The translations under genes were made by a program, and so were the position numbers. The notes beneath the pieces were generated by a model. The model saw nothing but the letters and a program-made list of their open reading frames with translations. It did no database searches and was not told the origin of the DNA. Positions 15,409-28,406 of a DNA stretch of 64,000 nucleotides are shown in pieces; position 1 is the first letter of the stretch, and each line of letters starts with the position of its first letter. Origin of the DNA: a bacterium (lineage in GTDB: Bacteria; Actinomycetota; Acidimicrobiia; Acidimicrobiales; Bin134); contig JAPOVT010000018.1 of assembly GCA_026708015.1 (NCBI GenBank), forward strand, positions 1 to 64,000, written 5' to 3'.

Positions 15409-16941
15409 CTAGGCAGTTCGCCTTCGTCTGATCGCCACTAGGGCGCCGGCAACTACGGCTGCTGCCGCCACTCCCACGCCGACGAAGATTCCGGTGTTGC
15501 TTCCTCCGCCGCCATTGCCGCCAGAAGCGGCTGCGGCGGCGATGGTTTCGGTGGGTGCGGGAGTGGGCGCGGGGGTTGCAGCCCTGGTTGGTGCAGGCGT
15601 GGGTGCCGGGGTTGGCGCAGGCGTCGCGGCGGCTGTGGGCGCCGGAGTTGGGGCCGGCGTCGGGGCGGCCGTGGGGGTGGTGACCACCGTTGGTGTCGCC
15701 GTCGGGGTTGGCTCGGGCTCGGGCACGATACCGCGGAAGGGTCCAGTCACCTCATAGGTGATGCCGGTGTGGTTCCCCTTGATCACCGATTCCGGCATCA
15801 CATCCTCGGCATTGTTGGGGGCCGGACCGCGCTGGCTGGAGAAATACAGGCGGTCGCGCCGGGGATTGAACACCGGTCCGGTGATCTCCGACCCATCCTG
15901 GTCTACGACGCGCAGAAACGGAGCGACCTCGCCCTCGGGGGTGATGATGACGATCTCCATGTTGCCGCCGTCTTCGGCCACGTACACGTCGCCGCTGCCG
16001 CCGTCCACGGTGAGGTTGTCCACTCCCGACAGAATTGCGGTGCCGTCGGCCACCATGTCCGGATCAGCCTCATAGATCCGGCTGTAGGTCTGCTCTGCGG
16101 TATTGATGGCATGGATGATGTTGTCGAACTTGGTCGACCAGAACACCACGTCGTCGTGGTACCAAATGCCTTCCCCGCCCAAGAACGCTGTCGCCTCATC
16201 GGTCAGCTGATGGCGGGTAAGTGTCTCGCTCGCCGACGGGTCGGGTATTTCGATCCAGGTAACGGAACCGTCCTCCTCGACGCGGGCAGCTTCGAGCAAT
16301 CCCTCGCTCAAATCGGGGTAGTTGGACGGCGTGAACCGGTAGAACAGCCCGTCGTACTGGTCCTCGGTCATGTACACCTGCTGGCGGTCGTGGTCGACCG
16401 CGGCCGCCTCGTGGGTGAAGATCCCCATGGCCGGGCGGGACATCGACGGTGTGGCCCCCGTCGGGTCGCATTCCCAGATCACGCCGTAGCCGCTGAAGTC
16501 CTCCTCGCCTGACAAGAAGGTGCCCCATGGGGTAGGACCGCCGCCGCAATTGGCGTTGCTTTCTCCCAGCAGCCGGTAGGCGTCGAGGATTTCTCCGTCG
16601 GGGCCGTAGTGAATGGCGGAGACACCGGCAAAACCCGAAAGGAACACCTCACTGTTGACCGTGTGGTACCAGCCACCCTCGCCGTCGTCGAACACAGCCG
16701 CTCCGTCGGGATAGACAAGCCACCGATAGTCGGATTTGCCCACTGGCTCGCCGGCCATCGCCACAATCCGAGAAGTAAAGCCCGGGGGCAGAAGGATGCC
16801 GTTCTCATCAGGCTCAATGCCGTCGAGGCTGCCGTAAGGGCCGGGGCCGGGCTGGGCACCGACTGCGCTGCCGACCAGTGGAACAGTGACGGCGCCGCCA
16901 GTAGCAACAACGGCGGCCCGCAAGAAGTCTCGTCTATCCAT
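15409..16941 (-). CDS. PhoX-like (DUF839) Tat-exported protein with Pro/Thr-rich stalk and C-terminal anchor
   Basis: 510 residues. The N-terminus DRRDFLRAAVVATGG is a twin-arginine signal. The body has DUF839/PhoX-type blades (GGGPTPWGTFLSGEEDF, MGIFTHEAAAVD, VYMTEDQYDGLFYRF, DNLTVDGGSGDVYVAEDGG), suggesting a beta-propeller, possibly a Ca/Fe-dependent phosphatase. Whether catalytic metal ligands are all kept was not checked. From about residue 405 a PTPAP-rich stalk leads to a Gly-rich linker, a hydrophobic segment and a terminal RRRR, a surface-anchor arrangement without an LPXTG motif. It is probably displayed on the cell surface. Confidence 0.8.
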   Translation of the reverse strand: MDRRDFLRAAVVATGGAVTVPLVGSAVGAQPGPGPYGSLDGIEPDENGILLPPGFTSRIVAMAGEPVGKSDYRWLVYPDGAAVFDDGEGGWYHTVNSEVFLSGFAGVSAIHYGPDGEILDAYRLLGESNANCGGGPTPWGTFLSGEEDFSGYGVIWECDPTGATPSMSRPAMGIFTHEAAAVDHDRQQVYMTEDQYDGLFYRFTPSNYPDLSEGLLEAARVEEDGSVTWIEIPDPSASETLTRHQLTDEATAFLGGEGIWYHDDVVFWSTKFDNIIHAINTAEQTYSRIYEADPDMVADGTAILSGVDNLTVDGGSGDVYVAEDGGNMEIVIITPEGEVAPFLRVVDQDGSEITGPVFNPRRDRLYFSSQRGPAPNNAEDVMPESVIKGNHTGITYEVTGPFRGIVPEPEPTPTATPTVVTTPTAAPTPAPTPAPTAAATPAPTPAPTPAPTRAATPAPTPAPTETIAAAAASGGNGGGGSNTGIFVGVGVAAAAVVAGALVAIRRRRTA

Positions 16942-17009
16942 GGGCGGAGCCTAATGAGTCAGCCAGGAATCTGCCTGTGTGCTTGTCGGTACCCGAAGCC
17001 GCAGCGCCT

Positions 17010-19868
<2,859 letters not shown>

Positions 19869-19948
19869 GCAGTGAACTTATCGGCCCGCGCTGACAATTG
19901 AGACAGGAGAGATGGAAAGAGTCGCAGAAAAGAGACCTGAATAGCCCC

Positions 19949-21928
19949 ATGCCCTACCCCCATGTGTTCCAGCCGCTCGACATCGGCGGTTGCACGCTGC
20001 CCAACCGCATCGTCCGGGCCGCCCACAGCACCGGCTCCGTGGGCGAGGATCTGATCGCCTACCACGAGGCCCGGGCCAAGGGAGGCGCGGCCCTGACCGT
20101 TCTCCAGATCGCCGGCGTCCACCCGTCCTCTCCAACCGACATCCCGGTGTTCGCCGATCGAGTGCTGCCGTTCTATGAGGAGATGGCCGCCCGCATTCAT
20201 GCCGCTGGGGGCAAGGTGTTCCAGCAGCTTTGGCACGGGGGCGCAGCCATCGAACAGCGGTCGCTACAGAACTACCAGCAACCCCTGGCCCCCAGCGCCA
20301 TCCCCAGCCCGATGGTGGGCGTGGTCCCCCAGGAGTTGACCACCGCGATGATCGACGAACTGGTGGAGGCATTCGCCGCGGCGGCCCACAGGTGCGAAGA
20401 GGGCGGACTCGACGGGGTGGAACTCCATGGCGCCCACGGCTACCTGATCGGCCAGTTCCTCTCCCCCGCCACCAACCTGCGCGACGACAACTACGGCGGG
20501 AGCCTGGAGAACCGCGTCCGGTTCCTGAGGGAGATCCTGGTCGCCATCCGGGCCGAGACCAGCCCCGGCTTCCCCGTGGGCCTACGAATCTCAGCCGACG
20601 ACCAGATCGAGGGCGGAGTTGAACCGGATGAAGCCGCCGCCATCGCCAAACTGGTGGAGCCCGATATCGACTTCCTGGATGTGTCACTGTCGTCGTACTG
20701 GCGATTCCACCGGCTGTTGTCCACGCTGGACGAGAGGCTGGGTTACGAGGTGCCCGCCAGCGAAGTGGTGACTGCGGCGGTGGACGTGCCCACCATCGTC
20801 ACCGGCCGCATCACCACCCTCGACCATGCCGAGCATCTGATCAAGAGCGGCGTAGCCGATCTGGTGTCAATCGTCCGGGGAATGATCGCCGACCCCGAAC
20901 TGGTGGCCAAGGCCCGCGACGGCCGGGAGAACGAGATCCGCCCGTGCATCGGCACGTCGGTGGGATGCGTGGCCCGGTTCATGGTGGCGGGAAAGATGCG
21001 CTGTGTAGTGAATGCCGCCGCGGGGCAGGAGTCTTCGGTGCCGTTCGAGCCAGCCGACCGAGCGACCCAGCCCAAGCGGGTGCTGGTGGCCGGGGGCGGA
21101 CCGGCAGGCCTGGAGACGGCCCGCACCGCGGCGCTGATGGGTCACGAAGTGGTTCTCTACGAGATGACCGGCGAGTTGGGCGGCCAGGTCTGCATAGCCG
21201 CTTCAGCGCCGCCCCGTTCCGACCTGGGGGCGATCACCGCGTTCTTGGCCGACGAGCTCGACCGCCTGGGGGTGGCCGTGAAGCTCCGCTCCCCCGTCGA
21301 TCCCGACGTGGTGGCCGATGAGCGGCCCGACGAGCTCATCATCGCCACCGGCACCACCCCCCGGCGCGGCTTCCAGATCTCCGCGCCGTCGACGCCGGTT
21401 CCCGGCGCCGACCTGCCCCACGTTTGCACCAGTTGGGAGGTGCTGGGATTCGGGGGTCGGGCCGCTATCGGCCAAAGGGCAATCGTCTACGACGACACCG
21501 GCACGTTCGAGGCCATCTCGGTGTGCGACGCCCTTATGGCCGCAGGAGCAGAGGTGACATTCCTCAGCCGCCACGAGCAGCTTGGGGCGACGATCCTGTA
21601 CCCAGCCGCCACCGTCGAGGCCAGCCGGGAGCGGCTGTTCGCGGGGGCGTTCTCGTTCACCCCCGCAGTGGCGCTGAGGGAGATCACCCCAGAAGCAGTT
21701 GTGACCCGCGACCTGGGCACCTACACCGAGCGACGCTTCGAGGCCGACACTGTGGTGATCGTCAGCTACCACGACTGCAACCGCGAGCTGGCCGACCACT
21801 TGCAAGCCGAAATGTCGGATCAGACAGACACCCCACCGTTCAACATGCACCTGGTGGGCGACGTGAACGGAACCAACAGCATCATGGCCGCCATCCACGC
21901 CGGGGCCCGGGTCGGACGGGAGATCTAA
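19949..21928 (+). CDS. old-yellow-enzyme family oxidoreductase (2,4-dienoyl-CoA-reductase-like)
   Basis: 659 residues from ATG 19949. The N-terminal FMN TIM barrel begins FQPLDIGGCTLPNRIVRAA and contains HGAHGYLIGQFLSP and NLRDDNYGGSLENR. The C-terminal part binds a dinucleotide (VLVAGGGPAGLETARTAALMG). Between them lies the iron-sulphur segment: C333, then T336 where the family has Cys, C340 and C352, fitting C-x2-[C]-x3-C-x11-C with the second ligand lost. A longer in-frame ORF from 19898 (TTG) is possible but the family N-terminus starts at MPYPHVF. The substrate is probably an unsaturated acyl or enone compound. It lies between uvrA and uvrB on the uvrB strand. Confidence 0.85.
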   Translation: MPYPHVFQPLDIGGCTLPNRIVRAAHSTGSVGEDLIAYHEARAKGGAALTVLQIAGVHPSSPTDIPVFADRVLPFYEEMAARIHAAGGKVFQQLWHGGAAIEQRSLQNYQQPLAPSAIPSPMVGVVPQELTTAMIDELVEAFAAAAHRCEEGGLDGVELHGAHGYLIGQFLSPATNLRDDNYGGSLENRVRFLREILVAIRAETSPGFPVGLRISADDQIEGGVEPDEAAAIAKLVEPDIDFLDVSLSSYWRFHRLLSTLDERLGYEVPASEVVTAAVDVPTIVTGRITTLDHAEHLIKSGVADLVSIVRGMIADPELVAKARDGRENEIRPCIGTSVGCVARFMVAGKMRCVVNAAAGQESSVPFEPADRATQPKRVLVAGGGPAGLETARTAALMGHEVVLYEMTGELGGQVCIAASAPPRSDLGAITAFLADELDRLGVAVKLRSPVDPDVVADERPDELIIATGTTPRRGFQISAPSTPVPGADLPHVCTSWEVLGFGGRAAIGQRAIVYDDTGTFEAISVCDALMAAGAEVTFLSRHEQLGATILYPAATVEASRERLFAGAFSFTPAVALREITPEAVVTRDLGTYTERRFEADTVVIVSYHDCNRELADHLQAEMSDQTDTPPFNMHLVGDVNGTNSIMAAIHAGARVGREI

Positions 21929-21977
21929 GGCACCGTCATCGACGGCAAGAACCGGATTGGTCGGTAGCATCGCATAG

Positions 21978-24017
21978 GTGAGCAACTTGGGGAACGCTGC
22001 GTTTCGGATGGTGTCGTCGTTCGAGCCGGCGGGTGATCAGCCCAAAGCCATCGGCCAGCTTTCGGAGGGGTTGAATCGCGGGGACCGATTCCAGACGCTC
22101 CTGGGAATCACCGGGTCGGGCAAGAGCGCAACGGTGGCCTGGACCATCGAGCAGGTGCAGCGCCCCACCCTGGTGCTGGCCCCCAACAAGTCGCTGGCCG
22201 CCCAGTTGGCCAATGAGATGCGGGAGTTCTTCCCCAGCAACCGGGTGGAGTACTTCGTGTCGTACTACGACTACTACCAACCCGAGGCCTACATGCCGGC
22301 CTCCGACACCTACATCGAGAAAGACTCGTCAGTCAACGACGAGATCGACCGGCTGCGCCACTCCACCACCGAGGCCCTGCTGACCCGCCGAGACGTGATC
22401 GTGGTGGCCTCGGTGTCGTGCATCTACGGACTGGGAGGCCCCGACGAGTACAAGAACCTGCTGTGCATTTCCAAGGTGGGCGAGAGCTACGACCAGCGGG
22501 ACCTGCTGCGCCGGCTGGTGGACATGCAGTACGAGCGCAACGACACCAATCTGGTGAGGGGCCGTTTCCGGGTGCGGGGCGACGTCATCGAGGTTCACCC
22601 TGCGTATGAGGAGTTTGTGGTTCGCATTCAGCTATTCGGCGACGAGGTGGAGCAGATAACCACCGTCGACCCGGTGACCGGGGAGCGGCTCCACTCGTTG
22701 AGCGAGGTCGTCGTCTTCCCGGCCACCCACTATGTAGCCGGCGAGGAGCGGATGCGCCAGGCCATGGAGGGGATCGAGATCGAGCTCCAGGAGCGGCTGG
22801 CCTATTTCGAGAAGGAGGGCAAGCTGCTGGAGGCCCAGCGGCTGCGGATGCGTACCACCTACGACCTGGAGATGATGCAGGAGATCGGGTTCTGCAACGG
22901 CATCGAGAACTATTCCCGCCACATCGATGGGCGGTCACCCGGGGAGCGGCCCTACACGTTATTGGACTACTTCCCCGACGACTTCATCACCGTGATCGAT
23001 GAGTCCCACGTGGCAGTGCCCCAACTTCACGGCCAGTACGAGGGCGACCGGAGCCGCAAGAACACCCTGGTGGACCACGGCTTCCGGCTGCCGTCAGCGG
23101 TGGACAACCGCCCGCTGCGTTTCGAGGAAGTTATGGAGCGGGTGGGCCAAGTGGTATTTCTGTCGGCCACTCCTAGCGACTATGAGATCGGCGTGTCCGC
23201 CCAGGTGGTGGAGCAGATCGTGCGGCCAACTGGTCTAGTGGACCCCGAAGTGCAGGTGCGCCCCACCAAGGGCCAGATCGACGACCTGATGAAGCTCATC
23301 GAAGACCGCACCGAGCGAGGCCAGCGGGTGCTGGTAACCACGCTGACCAAGAAGATGGCCGAGGATCTCACCGAGTATCTGCTGGAACTGGGCGTGCAGG
23401 TCCGCTACTTGCACAGCGAGGTGGACACCATCGAGAGGATCGAAATTCTGCGGGACCTGCGGCTAGGCGAATTCGACGTGTTGGTGGGTATCAACCTGCT
23501 GCGGGAGGGGCTCGACCTGCCCGAAGTGTCGCTGGTGGCCATTCTGGATGCCGACAAAGAGGGATTCCTGCGCAGTGAGACCTCGCTAATCCAAACCATC
23601 GGCCGGGCAGCCCGCAACGTAGACGGCCAGGTGATCATGTACGCCGATATGGTGACCGATTCCATGAGACGGGCCATCTCCGAGACCCATCGGCGGCGGG
23701 GATTGCAGCAGGCGTTCAACGAGCAGCACGGCATCAACCCCCAAACCATCCGCAAGGCAGTCAGCGACATCCTGGCCGAGCTGCGCCCCGCTGAGGACGG
23801 GGCGCCCATTCCCGGAGGCAGCCAGCGCTCCCGCACCATGGATCAATCGCGGCGGCGCCCCGATGTGATCGACTTGGACTCCGGCGGAATCGAGCGCCTC
23901 ATCCACACCCTGACCGAGGAGATGAACGAGGCCGCCACCGACCTGAAGTTCGAATACGCCGCCCGTCTGCGCGACGAGATCAAGGACTTGCAGCGCGACC
24001 TTCGGGCAATGGCCTGA
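21978..24017 (+). CDS. uvrB: excinuclease ABC subunit B
   Basis: Helicase-like damage-verification subunit of nucleotide excision repair, 679 residues. It carries Walker [10 protein letters not shown] near residue 45, the beta-hairpin region [12 protein letters not shown], the helicase motif [18 protein letters not shown], and QTIGRAARN of helicase motif VI. The C-terminus holds a UVR helix for UvrC ([21 protein letters not shown] into YAARLRDEI). The start is GTG 21978. It converges with rpsA, leaving 45 bases between stops. Confidence 0.98.
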   Translation: MSNLGNAAFRMVSSFEPAGDQPKAIGQLSEGLNRGDRFQTLLGITGSGKSATVAWTIEQVQRPTLVLAPNKSLAAQLANEMREFFPSNRVEYFVSYYDYYQPEAYMPASDTYIEKDSSVNDEIDRLRHSTTEALLTRRDVIVVASVSCIYGLGGPDEYKNLLCISKVGESYDQRDLLRRLVDMQYERNDTNLVRGRFRVRGDVIEVHPAYEEFVVRIQLFGDEVEQITTVDPVTGERLHSLSEVVVFPATHYVAGEERMRQAMEGIEIELQERLAYFEKEGKLLEAQRLRMRTTYDLEMMQEIGFCNGIENYSRHIDGRSPGERPYTLLDYFPDDFITVIDESHVAVPQLHGQYEGDRSRKNTLVDHGFRLPSAVDNRPLRFEEVMERVGQVVFLSATPSDYEIGVSAQVVEQIVRPTGLVDPEVQVRPTKGQIDDLMKLIEDRTERGQRVLVTTLTKKMAEDLTEYLLELGVQVRYLHSEVDTIERIEILRDLRLGEFDVLVGINLLREGLDLPEVSLVAILDADKEGFLRSETSLIQTIGRAARNVDGQVIMYADMVTDSMRRAISETHRRRGLQQAFNEQHGINPQTIRKAVSDILAELRPAEDGAPIPGGSQRSRTMDQSRRRPDVIDLDSGGIERLIHTLTEEMNEAATDLKFEYAARLRDEIKDLQRDLRAMA

Positions 24018-24062
24018 GGTCAGCTCTCTTCCAGAAAGGCTTCCTCTTGGGGCAGCCTTCGC

Positions 24063-25565
24063 TTAGGTATGCTCGACCGGCTCCTCGATGACCGCTTCGG
24101 GAGCCTCTGAGCCGCCTTCGCCCTCATGCTCGGCGGGAGCTTCGAGAGCCTCTGAGCCGTCGTTGCCCTCATGCTCGGCGGGAGCTTCGGGAGCCTCTGA
24201 GCCGCCTTCGCCCTCATGCTCGGCGGGAGCGGATTCGAGGGCCTCGCCGGAATCGGAGTAGTACTCGGCCCACGCCAGATCTTCGTCGGCGGCCACATCC
24301 TCGGTTGCCGCACCGATGTAGTTGCCCTCGGCGTCGTAGGCGTGCTCGCCGAAGTGCTCTTGGAACTCGGCCGCCACCACGCCGCCCTCGGCCGCCTGCT
24401 TGATGGACAGGCTTATGCGGCGCCGGTTGATGTCGAGGTCGATGATCTTCACCCACAGCTCCTCGCCGGGGGTGACCACCTGCTCGGGCAGATCGATGTG
24501 ATGGGAGGAAATCTCCGAAATGTGGACCAGGCCCTCGATGCTCTCGCCCACCTGGACGAAGGCTCCGAACGGCACCAGCTTGGTGACCCGCCCGTACACC
24601 AGCTCGCCCACCTGGTGGCTGGAGGCGAACTCCTGCCAGGGGTCTTGCTGGGTGGCCTTCAGCGACAGGCTGATGCGCTCCCGGTCGAGGTCCACTTCCA
24701 GCACCTGGACCTCGATCTCGTCGCCCACCTGCACCACGGCGCTGGGATGGTCGACGTGCTTCCAGGACAACTCGGACACGTGGACCAGACCGTCCATGCC
24801 GCCCAGGTCGACGAATGCCCCGAAGTTGACCACCGAAGACACCACACCGCTGCGGCGCTCGCCTGGCTTGAGATTGTCCAAGAATGCCTCGCGCTGCTCC
24901 TTCTCGGTCTCCTCCAGCCAGGCCCGGCGGGACAGCACCACGTTGTTGCGGTTCTTGTCCAGCTCGATGATCTTGGCTTCCAGGGTCTGGCCGATGTAGG
25001 GCTGGAGATCCCGCACCCGGCGCAGCTCCACCAGCGAGGCGGGCAAAAAGCCCCGCAGGCCGATGTTCAAGATGAGCCCGCCCTTGACCACCTCGATCAC
25101 CTTGCCCGAGACGGTGCCGTCCTTCTCCTTGGTCTCCTCGATGTCGCCCCAGGCCCGCTCGTACTGGGCCCGCTTCTTGGACAGGATCAAGTGGCCGTCC
25201 TTGTCCTCCTTCTGGAGCACCAGGGCCTCGATCACCTCTCCCAGCGCGACAACCTCGCCAGGATCGATCACATTGCTTATGTCCAGCTCTCGGGACGGGA
25301 TGATCCCCTCGGCCTTGAACCCAATGTCCAGCAGCACTTCGTCGCGGTCGATCTTGACCACTTTGCCGGAGACAATCTGTCCGTCTTCCACCTGCACCAT
25401 GGTCGATGCGTAGGCGTCCTCGAGGTGCTGATCGTCTATGTCCTGATCGGTGATCTGGCGGGGGATGTAGTTGCCCTCTTTGTCAAATGTCCCCACTCCT
25501 TCGGGGGCATCGAGCACAGCGGTGGCGGCTGGCGGGGCGGATGGTGCGGTATCGGGTTCGGACAC
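24063..25565 (-). CDS. rpsA: 30S ribosomal protein S1 (four S1 domains, repetitive acidic tail)
   Basis: 500 residues. Four S1 RNA-binding domains are seen, beginning near GQIVSGKVVKIDRDEV, GTVSGKVIEVVKGGL, RRSGVVSSVVNFGAFVDLGG and ELVYGRVTKLVPFGAFVQVG; actinobacterial S1 commonly has four rather than six. The protein tethers mRNA to the small subunit. The C-terminal tail after about residue 430 is very acidic and includes three tandem copies of a 15-residue unit (APAEHEG-x-x-GSEA-x-E). The start is GTG 25565. It sits between uvrB and polA as in Mycobacterium. Confidence 0.95.
   Translation of the reverse strand: MSEPDTAPSAPPAATAVLDAPEGVGTFDKEGNYIPRQITDQDIDDQHLEDAYASTMVQVEDGQIVSGKVVKIDRDEVLLDIGFKAEGIIPSRELDISNVIDPGEVVALGEVIEALVLQKEDKDGHLILSKKRAQYERAWGDIEETKEKDGTVSGKVIEVVKGGLILNIGLRGFLPASLVELRRVRDLQPYIGQTLEAKIIELDKNRNNVVLSRRAWLEETEKEQREAFLDNLKPGERRSGVVSSVVNFGAFVDLGGMDGLVHVSELSWKHVDHPSAVVQVGDEIEVQVLEVDLDRERISLSLKATQQDPWQEFASSHQVGELVYGRVTKLVPFGAFVQVGESIEGLVHISEISSHHIDLPEQVVTPGEELWVKIIDLDINRRRISLSIKQAAEGGVVAAEFQEHFGEHAYDAEGNYIGAATEDVAADEDLAWAEYYSDSGEALESAPAEHEGEGGSEAPEAPAEHEGNDGSEALEAPAEHEGEGGSEAPEAVIEEPVEHT
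24094..24228 (-). repeat. three tandem 45-bp repeats in rpsA 3' end
   Basis: Copies at 24094-24138, 24139-24183 and 24184-24228; the first and third are identical and the middle one differs at a few bases. The unit is a multiple of three, so the frame is kept and copy number can vary without loss of the protein. Confidence 0.9.
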
Positions 25566-25691
25566 GTTGGATTGAGCCTCACAGGAGGAAGTAGATGGGA
25601 CAATGGGCGCGGCTCAGCAGCCTGAACCGGCCCGTCAATGCTAACAGCCACCCCCGGCCCTGGCTACTTGGGCCTGGCTAGTTGGGGTTAC

Positions 25692-28406
25692 CTACTTGGC
25701 GTCGGCCCAGGTGCGCCCAGACGACAGATGCACCTCGAGGGGGACCCGCAGCGGGAAGGCCCGGGCCATGGTGTCAACCGTGAGGTCGGCCACGTCGCCG
25801 TGCTCGTCCTCGGGGACTTCCAAGATCACCTCGTCGTGGACCTGGAGGATGATCCGACTGTCGAACCCCCGTTCGTCCAAAGCGTGGTCGAGCCTGACCA
25901 GGGCAACCTTGAAGATGTCGGCGGCCAGGCCCTGGATCCCGGAGTTCATGGCCTGGCGCTCAGCGGCCTGGCGGAGCCGGGCATTGCGCGAGTTGATCTC
26001 AGGGATCCTGCGCCGTCGACCGAACAGGGTCTCGGTGTAGCCCCGAGTCCGGGCCTCGGCCACTGTTCGGTCCATGTACTCCCTCAGGGCGGGGAACGCC
26101 ATGAAGTATGCGTCGAGAATCACACCGGCCTCCCGGGTGGGGATGTTGAGCCGCTGGCCCAAGCCGTAGGCCTCCATCCCATAGGCCAGACCGTAGGACA
26201 CCATCTTGGCGGTGGATCTTTCCTCGATGCCCACCGCGGCTGGGTCGATTCCGAATACCTGGGCGGCAACGGAGGTGTGTACGTCCTGGCCGGACTCGAA
26301 GGCTTCGATCAGGCCAGGATCCTCGGCCAGATGGGCAATGCAGCGCAACTCGATCTGGTTGTAGTCGGCCACCAGAAGGATGCACTCGTCGGCGGCCACG
26401 AACACCTCTCGGAATACCCGGCCGGTCTCGGTGCGCACCGGGATGTTGTGCAGGTTGGGGGCATCGGAGCTGAGCCGGCCGGTGCGGGCCACCGTCTGGT
26501 TGAAGGTGGCCCGGATGCGGTTGTCGGGCTCGATCCCCACTGCGGCCACCAGTCCCTCGCCATAGGTGGAGCGCAGCTTCTCCACCTCCCGGTAATCCAG
26601 TAATTCGTCCACTATCGGATGCTCGCCCCGCAGCTTCTCCAGTGTGGCGGCGTCGGTGGAGTAGGCCCCGGTCCGGGTCTTCTTCTGGGGGGGCAGCCCA
26701 AGCCTCTCGAACAGCAGCTCGCCCACCTGTTTGGAGGAGTTCACATTGAAGCTCCCCTCGCCGGCCGTATCGATCACCGACACCCGAAGCCGCTCGGCTT
26801 CTGAGGCCAGCCGGTCTCGCAGACGAGTCAGTCCCTCCACATCCACCCCGATGCCCACATGCTCCATGCGGGCCAGCACCCGCACCAGGGGTACTTCCAT
26901 GTCGTCGTTCAAGCCCTTCAGCCCTTGGGCGTCCAACGCCGCCAGCAGGGGGGCGGCCAAATGGGCCACGGCCAGAGCCTGGAGCCCAGCCTGCACCGAG
27001 GTATCCACTGATTCGCCGGACTTGTCGCCGAACAGCCGTCCTTCGTCAGACTGATCGGCCACCGGGAGCTCCATCGACGTGTGGGTGCGCATCAAGTCGC
27101 TCAGTTCGTAGCGTCCGCTGGCGGGGTCCAGCAGATAAGCCGCTATCCGAGTGTCCAAGACCAGCCCAGTGGCATCTATGCCTCTCGACAGCAGCCACAA
27201 GACAAGTGGCTTGGCATCGTGGGCAATGAAGGGATTTCCCTCGCCGAACAACCCGGCCAGAGCTCCGTGTCCCGACGTCTCCAACAGATCGGCCGGCAGC
27301 CATACCGCCTTCCCCGCTTCGAGATCAGCGGACAGGGCAATCCCCAGCAGCTCGCAGCGGTGGGGCTGGCGGGGATCGAGCGGTTCGCCCCAGGCCGGCG
27401 CCAGCGCCACCGGTTCCGAAGCGGCCGCTAGGCCGTTCAGCGTATTGGCCGCGGCATCTGCGGTGGACAGGGCGTCCACGGTCGCCTCCAGTGCGCCGGC
27501 CCCGTCTTCGGCACCGCCCAGCTCCACGCCCAGCACGTCGGCCACGAACTCGCCGAATCTGCGGAATTCCAAGAAATCGAACAGATCCTTGACTTCAGAG
27601 GGATCGGGCTGGCCGATATCCAGATCTTCCACGCCCACCTCCAAGGGGACGTCGCGCAGCAGCTCCATCAGCTCCAGGTTCATGGTCACCCGGTCTTGGG
27701 CCTCGCCCAGGTTCTCTTGAAGCTTGGGAGTCTGGTCCCCCAGGTGCTGATACAGCTCGTCGATGCCGCCGTAGGCGTTGATCAACTTGGCCGCGGTCTT
27801 CTCCCCCACCCCGTTCACGCCGGGCAGGTTGTCGGAAGTGTCCCCCCGCAGTGCGGCGTAGGCCACGTAGTCGGCCGGCTTCACTCCGGTGCGCTCCTCG
27901 ATGCCGGCCTCGTCGTACAGGGCGTAGTCGGACACGCCCCGCTTGTTGTAGAGCACTCGGACGTGGGGATCCTCCACCAGCTGGTAGGCGTCCCGGTCGC
28001 CGGTCACCACGATCACGTCCAGGCCCCGGTCGCGGGCCTGAGTGGCCAAGGTGGCTATCACGTCGTCGGCCTCCACCCCGGCGTGTTCCACTGAGGTGAT
28101 TTTGAGTGTGTCAACCAGCTGGCGGACCAGTCCCATCTGCTGTCGGAGGGTGTCAGGGGTCTCGCGGCGATTGGCCTTGTAACTGGAGATCCGCTCGTGG
28201 CGGAAGGTGGACTCGGGACGGTCGAAGGCCACCGCCACCCGGTCGGGGCGGTGGTCGCGCAGCAGCGTCAAGAGCATCATGGTGAATCCGTACACCGCGT
28301 TGGTCACCTGGCCGCTGGCGGTGGTCATGTCCTCGGGCAGGGCGAAGAAGGCCCGGTAGGCCAGCGAGTTGCCGTCAACCAGCATGACCGTGCCCGACTC
28401 AGCCAT
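25692..28406 (-). CDS. polA: DNA polymerase I
   Basis: 904 residues. The 5'-3' flap nuclease domain (residues 1-300) begins VMLVDGNSLAYRAFFALP. The polymerase domain has motif A VADYNQIELR, an O-helix region RSTAKMVSYGLAYG, and motif C LQVHDEVILEVP. In the middle exonuclease-like domain I see no Asp-x-Glu equivalent of the proofreading site, so 3'-5' proofreading is probably absent, as in other actinobacteria. The O-helix has Tyr where E. coli has Phe762; that natural substitution reduces dideoxynucleotide discrimination. The ATG at 28406 has GGAGG upstream inside pdtaR, which it overlaps by eight bases. Confidence 0.97.
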   Translation of the reverse strand: MAESGTVMLVDGNSLAYRAFFALPEDMTTASGQVTNAVYGFTMMLLTLLRDHRPDRVAVAFDRPESTFRHERISSYKANRRETPDTLRQQMGLVRQLVDTLKITSVEHAGVEADDVIATLATQARDRGLDVIVVTGDRDAYQLVEDPHVRVLYNKRGVSDYALYDEAGIEERTGVKPADYVAYAALRGDTSDNLPGVNGVGEKTAAKLINAYGGIDELYQHLGDQTPKLQENLGEAQDRVTMNLELMELLRDVPLEVGVEDLDIGQPDPSEVKDLFDFLEFRRFGEFVADVLGVELGGAEDGAGALEATVDALSTADAAANTLNGLAAASEPVALAPAWGEPLDPRQPHRCELLGIALSADLEAGKAVWLPADLLETSGHGALAGLFGEGNPFIAHDAKPLVLWLLSRGIDATGLVLDTRIAAYLLDPASGRYELSDLMRTHTSMELPVADQSDEGRLFGDKSGESVDTSVQAGLQALAVAHLAAPLLAALDAQGLKGLNDDMEVPLVRVLARMEHVGIGVDVEGLTRLRDRLASEAERLRVSVIDTAGEGSFNVNSSKQVGELLFERLGLPPQKKTRTGAYSTDAATLEKLRGEHPIVDELLDYREVEKLRSTYGEGLVAAVGIEPDNRIRATFNQTVARTGRLSSDAPNLHNIPVRTETGRVFREVFVAADECILLVADYNQIELRCIAHLAEDPGLIEAFESGQDVHTSVAAQVFGIDPAAVGIEERSTAKMVSYGLAYGMEAYGLGQRLNIPTREAGVILDAYFMAFPALREYMDRTVAEARTRGYTETLFGRRRRIPEINSRNARLRQAAERQAMNSGIQGLAADIFKVALVRLDHALDERGFDSRIILQVHDEVILEVPEDEHGDVADLTVDTMARAFPLRVPLEVHLSSGRTWADAK

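Noticed and set aside
15494..15757. Val/Ala/Gly-repeat ORF on the plus strand
   Set aside because: It is the exact antisense of the PTPAP stalk of the PhoX-like gene.
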